A DNA stretch of 64,000 nucleotides, taken from the NCBI GenBank assembly GCA_944354125.1, contig CALVPT010000006.1, positions 1-64,000 on the forward strand, in the 5' to 3' direction. This document shows, piece after piece, positions 1 to 9,646 of this stretch. This DNA comes from an uncultured Clostridia bacterium. GTDB taxonomy: Bacteria; Bacillota; Clostridia; Christensenellales; Borkfalkiaceae. Each line of letters starts with the position of its first letter. Within the stretch, counting starts at the first letter, position 1. Below the pieces are notes generated by a model. It saw nothing but the letters and a program-made list of their open reading frames with translations. It had not been told where the DNA came from and made no database searches. Position numbers and translations under genes: made by a program.

Positions 1-1
1 C

Positions 2-43
2 GGAGTTTTTATTCAATACCACATCGGCAAAAGCCTATTTTGA
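2..43 (+). CDS. possible C-terminal tail of a plus-strand gene
   Basis: The first 43 bases contain an open plus-strand frame of 13 codons ending in TGA at 41-43, directly followed by a strong plus-strand terminator. That arrangement suggests the end of a gene lying mostly left of the window. The tail reads roughly GVFIQYHIGKSLF. It is too short to identify, and the frame could be chance. Confidence 0.25.
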   Translation, partial: GVFIQYHIGKSLF

Positions 44-67
44 ACCCCCAGACTATCTGGGGGTTTT
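43..67 (+). terminator. intrinsic terminator, plus strand
   Basis: A perfect 10-bp stem (43-52 with 56-65), a 3-nt loop and a run of T at 64-67 followed by CGTT. The T-run lies on the plus-strand 3' side, so it would end a transcript entering from the left. Confidence 0.65.
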
Positions 68-79
68 CGTTATACAAGA

Positions 80-113
80 AGAGCGGCAAGCCGATTTGAC
101 GGCTTGCCGCTCT
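80..113 (-). terminator. hairpin terminating the VWA/lipoprotein operon
   Basis: A perfect 14-bp inverted repeat (80-93 with 100-113, 6-nt loop) lies 63 bp beyond the stop codon of the last minus-strand lipoprotein gene. The tract after the stem on the minus strand (TCTTGT) is only moderately U-rich. It is probably the operon terminator, back to back with the plus-strand terminator at 43-67. Confidence 0.55.
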
Positions 114-176
114 GTGTCTGTGATGTTTGCAACCAGTGCGGTCAGGCGCAAAAATCTGCGCCCTGCGCACACGAAA

Positions 177-2702
177 TTATTCTGCAGGTTCTGCCTTGGG
201 AGGCGCGATAACTATCGTCTCCGTGAGGTCTGCGAAGCCCGTGGAGTGGGTTACCGTAAGCCTGTACGCCTCGTTCAGCGCGAACGTGAAGTCTAAGGTC
301 TGAGTATTAGGACCGCTCTTATAGGTTGCCGTCAGCTTTCCGTCGGCATCCGAATAGGTGTAGTCATAGATTATCTCGTTGCCTGCGACGCTTATCGTCA
401 GCGTGCCCTGACGCCAGTTATTGTTGTTTGTAACCGTCACGGTTATGTCCGCCGCGGAGGGGTTGCCCTCTCCCTTCTTGACATACTTGAGCGTGCCCTC
501 GTAGACCGTTCCGCTTATCAGCATGGATGAAATTTCGGGCTGCTGCTCGACTATAACGTCGAAGCTTGCAGTCTGCGCACCTGCTATGGTGGAGTGGAGA
601 ATTACAGTATACCTGCCTGCCTGTTTGCCCGTGAACGTAACCGTTCCGTCGGCATTGGAGACATAGGATACGACTTCCTCGCCCACTACTTCATACGTAG
701 CCGCGTCCGACACCTTATATACGAGGAATGAAGTATCTATGAACGCCGAGCCCGCATCGGAGGTCGCCGCCCTTACCGTGAAGGGCTGGTTTGTATAGAC
801 GGTGTAAGGCTCTTTGGAGGTGTAGTCGCCCCACATGTAGGTGACTTCGCCGTTTGCGTCGTTATAGGCATTGACCTGCGCCTTGAGAGGATATTCCGAG
901 GAAGGCGCGGACTTTGTGAAGGTGACGTTTACCACCTTTTCAGCCATGCCGCCCTTTGCCTTGAACACGAGAGTGACATCGCCTGCGTACCGCGCCCTGA
1001 CATACGGCTGGTTGGAGGCCTTGATGAAGCCGCCTTCCATATTATAGGAGTTGTCGGCGGGGTCGATGGTAAGCTCGATATCCCTTGCCGCGGTACGGAT
1101 ATAAACCGTGAGAGGGTCGTATGCCAGCGTTGCCGTTGAAGGCTGCGTGTTGGTTACGCCGAAACTAATCGTCGTGTTGCTGGGTATGGTTACCGAATCC
1201 TCTATTACCTTGCCGTTATAGGTGAGGTCGAAGCTGTGCAGATAGAGCACATCGCTGGAGTACAGGTTATCCTCAACCACGTCTGTAGGCGACTTGAAGG
1301 TCTGCTCTTCGTAGACAATCGTCCTCTCGTTTACGTCCTCGGACTCGTCGGAATAGTAGACGGGTTCGGGAATGGGGCCTGCCTCATCTTCGAGAATGTT
1401 GCCGTTTTCGTCCTTCTGGTATACGATTTCGCCCTGAGAGTCCCTGAGCGGCTCGTACTCCTTCTTTGCTACGGGGTTGCCGTTCTTGTCGAGCATGAGC
1501 TCGCCGTTTTCATCCCTGAAATATACGTACTGCGTATTGCCGTTCTCGTCGACATACGTCCTGTACACGTAGTTGCCGCTCGCATCCATGAGATATTCGG
1601 GCGCGAATACGACGTCGCCGTTCTCCTGGAAGAGGGGCTGCCCGTCTATGTCCGTCTCTATCATGTAGGCGTGTATGATGTTGGTATCCTGCTGTATGGA
1701 CTTGATTGCGCCCGACTGGTCGAGCGTTGCCTTGACCTTATAGCGCACAAACCTGGGGTTTTCGTAGCGGCTGAAGCTGAATTCTATATATATAGTTCCG
1801 TCGTTGTTTCTGAGGAATACGGGCTCGCTCTTCAATACCGCCTCGACGCTGGTATAACCTGCATAGGCATTCTTCAGAAGTCCCTCTGCGCCGTATACTC
1901 TGACGTCGCCGCCGCCCGACTGATAGCTGAAGCCCTCCATATTGGCGTCTACCGCGCTCTCGTCGCGGCGCGCTACGGGCTGGGGATTCATCGTCGTGGG
2001 AATCTCCCTGTATATGCCGAAGATTTTGCCCTCTTCATCATAGGAATACCACGTTTCGGTGTTGTCGCCCGTCTCCTGCACTCTTACGAAGTCGTCGCCG
2101 AAATACACGTCGAATTCGTTCTTGAGGCCGTCCGTCTTTTCGGTGTAGTAACCCGTAGACGTGCGCACCGTATCGCCGAGCGTTACGGCAAGCGTGACCG
2201 CATCGTCAAGCGAGGTAACCTGACGCTTGGGCACCGTGACCGTAAAGGCGATAAGGCCGAGGGGGTCTTGCTTTTCGAGGTACAACTTGCCCTCCGTCGC
2301 CGCCGTGGGCGCCACGTCTATCCTGTGCTCGTCATAGCCGACGCTGCTGTCGAGGGAATATGCGGGCAGCTTTACCGAATACACGTGCTCGGCATTGAGG
2401 CTGCACGTCTTTACCGCCGTTCCCTCCGCCGTCTCCGTGGGTGCGGTTATCACCCAGTCGCCGTAAGAATGCGCATCGGGGTCGACGGGAATGCTCTCCT
2501 CCACGACGTCGCCGCATATGCCGCATACGCCCCTGCGTGAGCCCTCGCCCGAACAGGTAGCCTCGGTGACGACCGTCCACGTATATGCGTGTTCGCCGCC
2601 GTCGAGACACTTGGAATCATCCTTTCCGCATCCGACGAATGCCGTAGCGCAGATTGCAACTGCGGCGACCGTCGAAACTATACTTGTAAAGATTCTTTTC
2701 AT
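177..2702 (-). CDS. large secreted lipoprotein, function unknown
   Basis: An 841-residue protein with a lipoprotein signal peptide: basic start, hydrophobic stretch and a lipobox ending FVGC with the lipidated Cys at residue 25. Residues about 30-110 hold a Cys-rich module seen in many Firmicutes surface proteins (H-Y-x-W, later GVCGICGD). The middle (about 390-450) is rich in short Asp-Asn-Gly turns, and the C-terminal half is beta-rich and Ig-like in texture. No catalytic motif was recognised. The start is set by AAGGA 7 nt before ATG. It is the last gene of the MoxR/VWA operon, 63 bp after another lipoprotein, so an extracytoplasmic role linked to that system is inferred. Confidence 0.75.
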   Translation of the reverse strand: MKRIFTSIVSTVAAVAICATAFVGCGKDDSKCLDGGEHAYTWTVVTEATCSGEGSRRGVCGICGDVVEESIPVDPDAHSYGDWVITAPTETAEGTAVKTCSLNAEHVYSVKLPAYSLDSSVGYDEHRIDVAPTAATEGKLYLEKQDPLGLIAFTVTVPKRQVTSLDDAVTLAVTLGDTVRTSTGYYTEKTDGLKNEFDVYFGDDFVRVQETGDNTETWYSYDEEGKIFGIYREIPTTMNPQPVARRDESAVDANMEGFSYQSGGGDVRVYGAEGLLKNAYAGYTSVEAVLKSEPVFLRNNDGTIYIEFSFSRYENPRFVRYKVKATLDQSGAIKSIQQDTNIIHAYMIETDIDGQPLFQENGDVVFAPEYLMDASGNYVYRTYVDENGNTQYVYFRDENGELMLDKNGNPVAKKEYEPLRDSQGEIVYQKDENGNILEDEAGPIPEPVYYSDESEDVNERTIVYEEQTFKSPTDVVEDNLYSSDVLYLHSFDLTYNGKVIEDSVTIPSNTTISFGVTNTQPSTATLAYDPLTVYIRTAARDIELTIDPADNSYNMEGGFIKASNQPYVRARYAGDVTLVFKAKGGMAEKVVNVTFTKSAPSSEYPLKAQVNAYNDANGEVTYMWGDYTSKEPYTVYTNQPFTVRAATSDAGSAFIDTSFLVYKVSDAATYEVVGEEVVSYVSNADGTVTFTGKQAGRYTVILHSTIAGAQTASFDVIVEQQPEISSMLISGTVYEGTLKYVKKGEGNPSAADITVTVTNNNNWRQGTLTISVAGNEIIYDYTYSDADGKLTATYKSGPNTQTLDFTFALNEAYRLTVTHSTGFADLTETIVIAPPKAEPAE

Positions 2703-2731
2703 CGCTTTGTCCTTGTAATGTTTATATTGTC

Positions 2732-2761
2732 TTGCCGCGCAGGTAAGATTCTGCGCGGCAA
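2732..2761 (-). other. intercistronic hairpin
   Basis: A perfect 11-bp stem (2732-2742 with 2751-2761) sits between two co-directional lipoprotein genes. No U-tract follows on the minus strand, so mRNA processing or stabilisation, or a leaky terminator, is more likely than full termination. Confidence 0.45.
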
Positions 2762-2765
2762 TAAG

Positions 2766-4181
2766 TTATGCATAGTAGCCGCACGCGAACATCCACTGGC
2801 TCTCCTCGTCGGAGTTGTAGCCCGCAAAAACTACATTTCCCTTATCGTCTTCCCTGGAAATCTCAGCAAGTCCTTCGCCGTCGTTGAATATTGCCTGAGA
2901 GGTTGCATAGTCCATGAGGAACTGTTTTAACTCCTCGGTCACGGGGTAGCAGCCGTCATTGTTTACGTATTTAGCATAGTTGTCATATTCATCATCGTCG
3001 CCATATAAAAACGACGTATAATCTTTGCCATTGAGGTAATAGATACTCATCCGCGGATCCGTGAACGGCAAATCGACCACCTCAGTACGCTGGGTTATCT
3101 TTGCAAACAGCAGGTCGCCGTATTCGCCCGTAACCTCGTCATAGTAGTGATAATAGCCGTCCTCGGGGTTGAGCCTTACCATCTCCTCGTCGAGCAGGTG
3201 ATTGGATATTCCCGGTCTGTTGGCGCAATAGGTGAAAGTGCCCGCAGGGGTTATGTCCTGCGCGTCGCCGTCGCCCCACTTGGAGAAGTCCTCCTCGGGA
3301 TATACGGGCACGGATGGCTGAACGCCGCCCGTGAAGTCGCCGTCCTTGTCGTATATGAAGTCGACGACCAAAGGATATGCCGAAGGGTCATTATTAGTAG
3401 ATCGGATAACAAAGAATCGGATTGAACCGACTTCTTCCTGAGGGAGCTGTATCTCCCAGCGGAAGTTCTTGGTGAACGTGTTCGAAGCGCCTCCATCGTC
3501 AATCCTCTGCTCCGATTCGTAGTTTATATACTCATCGTGGCCGTCATAGGTGTAGAGAACGGGATTTATCTTGTTTGCCGTGACATCGACGAGCGACTCC
3601 ATGGAATAAAGTCCCCTCTCCGAAGGTCCTACCTTAAACCATATCTCCTGAGAAGCATTCTGAAGCGTTACCCTGTAGGCGCCTATCGCCGAGATGGTTA
3701 TGCACGTCTGGTAAGGGTCTGCGCCCGTGCCCCTGGTGGGGGTGAGCTGATAGAGGTCTATGAGCACGCTAGTGAGCGCGTTGGTCGCCTGATATATGTT
3801 GGGGTTATAGGTGAAGCCGTCGGGCGGAGTGACTAAGGTTACCTGATAGTCGCCGTCCAGCCCGTCTATGCTTGCCACGCCCTCCGAATTGAAGTTGGCA
3901 CGGAATTTTTCATTTGTTTCGATGTCCGTCCACTGCGCCTGGAGGAGGTCAATGTTTTCATATTGCTCCTCGGTGAAGCTCTCCTTGTTCCAGAGAAGCG
4001 TGACGGTAAAGCTGCCGTCGTCAGGCTCGGGGGGAGTTTCGGTTCCGCCGCCCCCGGGAGGAACTATCGTGCCGCCGCCGTCGCCGTCGCCTGAGGGCGG
4101 CGTGTATGTGCCGCACGCGCCGAACGAAAATACAAGGCACAGGGCGGTCAGTATGAGTAAAAATTTTCTTAAAGTCTTCAT
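2766..4181 (-). CDS. secreted lipoprotein, function unknown
   Basis: A 471-residue protein with a typical lipoprotein signal (lipobox FGAC, Cys23) followed by a Gly/Pro/Asp-rich linker to about residue 55 that would hold the folded part off the membrane. The first folded region (about 58-110) resembles a Cna-B or transthyretin-like beta fold in texture (VTLLWNKESFTEEQ onward), but I cannot assign it securely. The remainder is acidic and rich in Tyr and Asp. The ATG follows GGAG by only 3-4 nt. It lies 13 bp downstream of the twin-VWA membrane protein gene, so it is probably co-expressed and may be its extracellular partner. Confidence 0.7.
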   Translation of the reverse strand: MKTLRKFLLILTALCLVFSFGACGTYTPPSGDGDGGGTIVPPGGGGTETPPEPDDGSFTVTLLWNKESFTEEQYENIDLLQAQWTDIETNEKFRANFNSEGVASIDGLDGDYQVTLVTPPDGFTYNPNIYQATNALTSVLIDLYQLTPTRGTGADPYQTCITISAIGAYRVTLQNASQEIWFKVGPSERGLYSMESLVDVTANKINPVLYTYDGHDEYINYESEQRIDDGGASNTFTKNFRWEIQLPQEEVGSIRFFVIRSTNNDPSAYPLVVDFIYDKDGDFTGGVQPSVPVYPEEDFSKWGDGDAQDITPAGTFTYCANRPGISNHLLDEEMVRLNPEDGYYHYYDEVTGEYGDLLFAKITQRTEVVDLPFTDPRMSIYYLNGKDYTSFLYGDDDEYDNYAKYVNNDGCYPVTEELKQFLMDYATSQAIFNDGEGLAEISREDDKGNVVFAGYNSDEESQWMFACGYYA

Positions 4182-4194
4182 TACTCCGCCTCCC

Positions 4195-6912
4195 TTATTT
4201 GTTTACCTTTTTGAAAAGGCTCTTGATGTCGTCCCACTTGAGCTTGCGCACGCCGATATCGATTGCAAACAGCGCTACTGCCGCAATGAGAAGGGGCATT
4301 GCAAGGGGCAGATTGTATACGCCTGCCTCGCCTTCCTCGTTCTCTATGGTCAGGTTGCCGTCCTCGCTGACGACGCCGTTGGAGCCGACCATCTTATGCA
4401 GCACCGCCGCATCGAAGAGCGCGAAACTGTCATATTCGGGCGCATAGGATACGCTTACGCTGCGGTCGACGGTGAACACCTTGTCGCTTGCGGCGTCTTC
4501 CCCGCCTCCGCCGTAGTCATAGGTGACCTTTACGCTGTACGTTCCGACGTCCGAGGTCACAAACTGGTAGTCGAACGTACGGGAACCGAACGCCATGGAA
4601 CCCGTTATTTCGCTTCCGTCGGGGCATATGACGCTTATGGTCGCCTCCACGTCCATATCTACGGTTGCAGGCGTCAGCGTCACGTGGGCATAGCCGTTTT
4701 CAGTGGTTATGTCGAGAAGGAAAGGATAGTCTACCTTTTCGGAGGGAACGGACGTCTCGAATATGTTGCTTATGAACGTCGTCGCCAGCTCGTCGCTCCA
4801 ATAGCTGAGCCAGTTCTGCGTATCGCTTACAGACGAAGTGAAGGTTGCCACCTTGCCGTTGCCGTAATTCCAGTAGGCATACAGCGGCGCCTTCTGCACA
4901 TTGCTCGAGCTGAGGCTGAAGTCAACCGTAAGCACGGTCGTTGCGCTGGCCTTTGCAAGTCCGTAGTAGTAGTCCATTACGAACGTCGAGCCGAGTTCGC
5001 TCTGGTTTATTCCGCTGAGCACTTCGTCCACCCTGCGGTTTACGCTGATGTACGACCTGCCGCCGTTGGGGTTGTTGACGTCCGAGGGCAGCTGGGTATC
5101 GATTACGCTCTCGAGGCTGTCCTCCGAGCTTATGTCGAGATACTGTCCTCCGCCTATCGTGACGATGTTGTTGAGCAGCGTCCTTGCCTGAGTTGCCTCG
5201 GCGCCCGTATCGCCGCCCCTGCCCACGTCGAGCACGGAGGTATATATTCCGTAGTCGCGCATGTTCTGCACTATCTCTTCGGGGTCATAGTTGTCCTCGG
5301 TGAAGTTGAGGCCGTCGGTTATGAGCATTACCCTCTTTTCGCCGTAGACGGTGTCGCCGCTCATTATGTTGAACGCCGCCTGAAGTCCAGAGCCTATGCT
5401 GGTGCCCTGGCTTACCGTAAGAGAGTCGATTGTGTCGAGAACGTCCTGCCTGCTGTCCGCCATGAGCGCCGTGGTATGCAGCGTGTATGCGTTGCCGCTG
5501 AATTCTATGAGGTTGAGATAGTCGCTGTCGGAGAGCAGGTTGACTATCTCCGAAGCCGCCTGCTTTGCCCTTGCGAACTTTGACGCCGAGAACATGCTCC
5601 TGGACGTATCGACTATTATGGTATAGAGTTTGGGCGCGTCCTCCCTCTTGCCGAATACTACGGGCAGCATATTGTCGAGCTGCCTGAGCTCGCCCGAGGG
5701 ATAGTTCTGCACGTTGACGTTGCCCAGCGTTACGAGGCTCTTGCCGAAGAGCGACACTACGGTGTCTATGCTCTCGAGGAGCATGGTCGAGTTGGAGAGC
5801 TTGGTGGGGTCTACGTCCGCGAGCACAATCTCGTCATACCTGCACAGCTGTTCGACGGTGCAGGGCACGTTGGGAATGTTGACGTATGCGTCGATTACGG
5901 CGCTGTCGCCGAAAATCTTTTGAACCTTGTCGTAGTTGCCCGCGTCGTCGGTTATGAGCAGCACTTCCGCGCCTGCCGATACGCGCTGGGTGAATATCAG
6001 CGAGTTGTTGTTGGGATTGGTGTCCTCGGTGGGCATAATCCTGAATTCGTAGTCGAATTCGCCCGCCTCCGAAGTGCTGAGGCTGAAAGTCTCGAAATTG
6101 TCGCCGTTGGTGAGATATACGGTGCGCTCCGCAACCTGCGTGCCCTCCCTGTACATCCTTAAGATTGCCTCGGTGTTGTAGGGTTCCTGCACGCCGCCGT
6201 TCTCGGTGAAGTCGGGGCAGTTGCACTTTATGGTAAGCGTGACGTTCTGCTGCCTGTTGAGATAGGCGTTGTCGGATATTTCGACGGAGGAAAGCTGCAC
6301 TTCCCTTACGCCTTCGGGCAGGTTGTCGTCGAGATATATCGCGCTGACGTGAATCTTCTTGTCGGCGAGCGCGTCCACCTGACGCTTGAGCGCGTTGGAG
6401 TCGCTCTCGTCAGACTGCTTGCCGTCGGTTATGACGACTATGTGCTTGAGTACGCTCTCCCTGAACAGAGAACCTGCGAAGTCGAGCGCGCCGACGATGT
6501 CCGTCGCGCTGTCGTCTACCGTCGAGAGCGAGACGCTCTTGGGAGTTTCGCCGAGGCGGCTTAAGAGCTGATAGTCCTTGCCGAAACAGATTACGCCGAG
6601 GCGCGAGTTGTCGGGCAGGGAATCGCCGAGTTTTTCGATATAGTCGTCGATGAGGTCATAATTCCTGTTTGCCGAGTAGCTGACGTCGGCGAGCACGTAG
6701 ACGTCCGTCTCGGTCATGGTGGTGACTATGCTGGTGCCTGCCGCCGCAAACGCCACAATTATCGCCATTACGACGTGAATTATGCCCGATGCTATGTTGT
6801 GCCCGTTTACGTTGTCCTTTCTGATTGCAATGAAGAAGGGTATTGCGAAGAGGACGACGAGAGGTACGGCAAGTAACAATAAATAGGGATTATCGAAGTT
6901 GATACTGCTCAT
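4195..6912 (-). CDS. membrane protein with two von Willebrand A domains
   Basis: A 905-residue protein. Two N-terminal membrane segments (about 9-30 and 42-65) are followed by a first VWA domain whose metal site is degenerate (DVSYS, residues 76-80). A second, canonical VWA domain has a MIDAS DTSRSM at 435-440 with the expected Thr near 504 and a later TDG. A beta-rich region and a last membrane helix (about 870-890) precede a basic tail. The family is the BatA/BatB-like or Ca-activated-channel-like VWA group found with MoxR and DUF58. The start at 6912 (MSSINFDN) is preferred over an in-frame start at 6936 because it matches the usual N-terminus. It overlaps the upstream VWA gene by 23 nt, implying translational coupling. 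Confidence 0.85.
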   Translation of the reverse strand: MSSINFDNPYLLLLAVPLVVLFAIPFFIAIRKDNVNGHNIASGIIHVVMAIIVAFAAAGTSIVTTMTETDVYVLADVSYSANRNYDLIDDYIEKLGDSLPDNSRLGVICFGKDYQLLSRLGETPKSVSLSTVDDSATDIVGALDFAGSLFRESVLKHIVVITDGKQSDESDSNALKRQVDALADKKIHVSAIYLDDNLPEGVREVQLSSVEISDNAYLNRQQNVTLTIKCNCPDFTENGGVQEPYNTEAILRMYREGTQVAERTVYLTNGDNFETFSLSTSEAGEFDYEFRIMPTEDTNPNNNSLIFTQRVSAGAEVLLITDDAGNYDKVQKIFGDSAVIDAYVNIPNVPCTVEQLCRYDEIVLADVDPTKLSNSTMLLESIDTVVSLFGKSLVTLGNVNVQNYPSGELRQLDNMLPVVFGKREDAPKLYTIIVDTSRSMFSASKFARAKQAASEIVNLLSDSDYLNLIEFSGNAYTLHTTALMADSRQDVLDTIDSLTVSQGTSIGSGLQAAFNIMSGDTVYGEKRVMLITDGLNFTEDNYDPEEIVQNMRDYGIYTSVLDVGRGGDTGAEATQARTLLNNIVTIGGGQYLDISSEDSLESVIDTQLPSDVNNPNGGRSYISVNRRVDEVLSGINQSELGSTFVMDYYYGLAKASATTVLTVDFSLSSSNVQKAPLYAYWNYGNGKVATFTSSVSDTQNWLSYWSDELATTFISNIFETSVPSEKVDYPFLLDITTENGYAHVTLTPATVDMDVEATISVICPDGSEITGSMAFGSRTFDYQFVTSDVGTYSVKVTYDYGGGGEDAASDKVFTVDRSVSVSYAPEYDSFALFDAAVLHKMVGSNGVVSEDGNLTIENEEGEAGVYNLPLAMPLLIAAVALFAIDIGVRKLKWDDIKSLFKKVNK

Positions 6913-8755
6913 AACAATAAACCATCCAGTCCGCAATGACGAGCACTGCGAGTATTATAAATATATAGAGTAAGTCGTCGTATCTGCCGTCGCGCTTGAG
7001 CGTGCCAGGTTCGCCGTTTATGGAGAACGACTTCTCCGACGCGCTGACGAACCTCTCCGTCTCGGGCAGCGAACAATAGACGTTTACCGTCTGCTGAACG
7101 TTGTTTATGGTAGCGGTGACGGTATATTCGCCCACCTCCGTCATCTCGTATTCGGCGGATGCCGACGAGGTGTCGAGATACTCTATTTTGCCCTGAGGAC
7201 TTTCGAGCCTTATGCTCGTGCAGCCCGTGAGCACGTTTACCGTAAGGTCGTCGCCGCAATAGAACGTGCCGTCCTCGACGAGTGCGGGGAAGGTATAGTT
7301 TATGAGGTTGCGCATTATTACGGTATAGTTATACGACAGTACGAAGTCGGTATTTTCCTGAAGGCTGAACGCAAGCACTACCTCGCGGTTGCCGCTTGAA
7401 GTCGAGCCAGCGAAGATAAGCGGATCGCCGCCCAGCGTCATGAGCGTGGTGAACGTGCTGTAAAGTCCGCACTTTACGTACTTGATTACGCTTATCTGCT
7501 CTCCCGGCAATGTATCCTTGAGAAGGTTTCTGACCTTTGTGGAGGTCGAAGTGCTGAACGCCATCTGGCGCGCAGATTCGAGTTCCTCCTCTCCCCTTCT
7601 CGAAAAGCCCGAGCCCTCGACGCTTGCCGTCGGGTTGACGAACCACACCGCGCCGTCCGTCGGGAGCGTCTGGGGCGTGAAGTTGTCGAAGATGTACAGC
7701 CCGTAGCCCGAACAGGTTGCGGGGTCGTAGTCGTCGGGGGATACCACGTACCTCTGAAGGTTGCCGAACGTCGCAAAGGTTGCGTTCAGAAAGAATGGCG
7801 TTTTGCTGACTATGAGCGTCTTGTAAGACGATGCGCTCTCCCTGTGATATACCATCACCTCGTTGTCGAGCGCGAGCGCGTCGCTCTGCCTTACCGCCAC
7901 CCTCAGGGAGGAGAACGAGAAGTTCTGATCGCCCACGTCTATCGTGAAGTCCGCCGCCGCAGACTTGGTGACGGGAACGCTCTTGGTTGCTACTGGCTGG
8001 CTTGAGCCGTCCGCATATACGTCCACGTCGAGCGTCGCGTCGCTCTCATATGAATAGAGCTTGCCGCTTACCTGCGTGCCGGAAGAATTTATCTGGTATT
8101 CGACGGAGGATACGGCATAGTTCTGTTCACCCGAGGAGAGGTTGACAACTTCGACGTTGTTGTGCGATTCAAACGTCTTGTCGCTGAGAAGCACTATGCT
8201 CATGGAGGGGTTGTGCGAGAAATAACCCTGCGCAACCGTCAGAGCGTTTGTATAGTCCGAGGCGACCTGCGAAGGGGCAACTTCCGAAAGTTTTTCTATT
8301 GCCGACTTCTTGTCGTCGACGTCCTTGAACACGACGTCCGTCGTCTCGCCCGTGGTGACGAGCGTATAATAGCTGCCGTCCGCCGAGCTGAGAATTGCGT
8401 TTTCTATCCAATCCTTGCCCTTTTCGAAGCGCGTGACGCCGTCGCTTGAGACGATGTTCATGCTGCCCGAACCGTCGAGCACGAAGCAGTAATCGTTTGC
8501 CCTGCCCTTAAGCACGAATACGGGGTTGGCTATCGCGAGCGAAATGAAGACTACGACGAGTATCTGCAGTATGAGGCTTATTATGCCCGTTATGCGCGAT
8601 ATGGGATTTTTATGCTTTAGGAACCTCTCGCTCAGCGTCCAGAGATATGTGGACGGAATGACCTGTTCGGTATACTTCCTCTTCAGAATATAAATGAGTA
8701 TGAGAACGGGTACGGCGATAAGTCCCAGAAGTCCAAGAGGATATAAAAAGCTCAT
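6890..8755 (-). CDS. BatA-like VWA membrane protein
   Basis: A 621-residue protein that opens with the BatA-type N-terminal module: two membrane helices (about 4-23 and 58-77) separated by a short basic loop ending near SERFLKHKNPISR. A VWA domain follows with an intact MIDAS DGSGSM at 94-99. A long beta-rich segment leads to a C-terminal membrane helix about 25 residues from the end. In this family the VWA domain is thought to bind clients or partners delivered by the MoxR ATPase. It overlaps the DUF58 gene upstream by 4 nt (ATGA) and the twin-VWA gene downstream by 23 nt, so these proteins are probably made in fixed ratio. Specific client unknown. Confidence 0.88.
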   Translation of the reverse strand: MSFLYPLGLLGLIAVPVLILIYILKRKYTEQVIPSTYLWTLSERFLKHKNPISRITGIISLILQILVVVFISLAIANPVFVLKGRANDYCFVLDGSGSMNIVSSDGVTRFEKGKDWIENAILSSADGSYYTLVTTGETTDVVFKDVDDKKSAIEKLSEVAPSQVASDYTNALTVAQGYFSHNPSMSIVLLSDKTFESHNNVEVVNLSSGEQNYAVSSVEYQINSSGTQVSGKLYSYESDATLDVDVYADGSSQPVATKSVPVTKSAAADFTIDVGDQNFSFSSLRVAVRQSDALALDNEVMVYHRESASSYKTLIVSKTPFFLNATFATFGNLQRYVVSPDDYDPATCSGYGLYIFDNFTPQTLPTDGAVWFVNPTASVEGSGFSRRGEEELESARQMAFSTSTSTKVRNLLKDTLPGEQISVIKYVKCGLYSTFTTLMTLGGDPLIFAGSTSSGNREVVLAFSLQENTDFVLSYNYTVIMRNLINYTFPALVEDGTFYCGDDLTVNVLTGCTSIRLESPQGKIEYLDTSSASAEYEMTEVGEYTVTATINNVQQTVNVYCSLPETERFVSASEKSFSINGEPGTLKRDGRYDDLLYIFIILAVLVIADWMVYCYEQYQLR

Positions 8756-9636
8756 TTGAGTACCCCCTCATTGACAAGTCTCTTGAAGAACACCTCGCCT
8801 ATGTTTTCCTCAGACTGTACGAGCATGTAGTCGGCGCCCCTGACGGCGCAGAAATTGCGTATTCTGCCCGTAGCGTAGTCGACCGCCTGCCTGTACGCCT
8901 TTATGATGTCCCTCGTGATGTTCTTGCGGTATGTGCGCGCCAGCTCTTCGGAGTCGAAGAAGTGCATCTTGCCCCTTGCCCTGGGCGCAATCTCCTCCTT
9001 GGAGAGCACCTGTATGCACAGCACGTGTCTCTTCTTGGAGGCAAGGTGGTCGATTGCCCTCTCGTAGTCGTTGTCCGTGAGGAAGTCGGAGATTATTATG
9101 CTCATGCCGTCGCCGTAACCCACCGAAGAGGGCACTATGGCGTCGCTCATGCGGCTGTCGCCCGAAAATTCGATGTCGTTCAGCTTGCCTATCGAGCTGA
9201 CGTATGCGTCCTTTCCGAGCATTCCGACGATTATCTCCTCGAGATGGTTGTCCCTTATGGCATAGATGGACACCTTGTCCATCTCGCATACCGAAAGATA
9301 GGCGAGCGTGGCGGCGATTTTAAGCGCCTGCTCGTCCTTTCTGCCCTTGCCGAAGCCCATCGAGCGGCTTGCGTCGATATATATACGGGTGTGCATCTGG
9401 CGTTCGTCGAGGTAGAGCTTTGTATACAGGTTTTCGAAACGGGCGTAGACATTCCAATCTATCTTGGTTATGTCGTCGCCGGGAATGTATTCCCTGTAAT
9501 CCGAAAACTCGCAGGAAGAGCCGTAACTCTTGCTCTTGTGGTTGCCGCCGAACATACCCGCAACGTTGTTCTTAACGAGCATCTGCAGCGTCTCTACCCT
9601 GCTGAGAAACTCGTCGTCAATTACCTTTTTTGCCAT
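8752..9636 (-). CDS. DUF58 domain protein
   Basis: A 294-residue soluble protein with the DUF58 signature: REY (48-50), PGDD (52-55) and IDW (59-61), followed by a VWA-like strand carrying DASRSM (88-93). DUF58 proteins almost always travel with MoxR ATPases and VWA proteins and are thought to be adaptors or part of a chaperone-like complex. No Shine-Dalgarno is visible before the ATG, which lies 10 nt after the MoxR stop codon. Translation therefore probably depends on coupling to moxR. Confidence 0.92.
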   Translation of the reverse strand: MAKKVIDDEFLSRVETLQMLVKNNVAGMFGGNHKSKSYGSSCEFSDYREYIPGDDITKIDWNVYARFENLYTKLYLDERQMHTRIYIDASRSMGFGKGRKDEQALKIAATLAYLSVCEMDKVSIYAIRDNHLEEIIVGMLGKDAYVSSIGKLNDIEFSGDSRMSDAIVPSSVGYGDGMSIIISDFLTDNDYERAIDHLASKKRHVLCIQVLSKEEIAPRARGKMHFFDSEELARTYRKNITRDIIKAYRQAVDYATGRIRNFCAVRGADYMLVQSEENIGEVFFKRLVNEGVLK

Positions 9637-9646
9637 TTTATGTCAA

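Noticed and set aside
1236..2540. Long plus-strand open frame (434 codons) opposite the first lipoprotein
   Set aside because: It lies wholly antisense to a gene with a clear signal peptide and ribosome binding site; its composition is Val/Arg-rich shadow sequence without a Shine-Dalgarno or domain.
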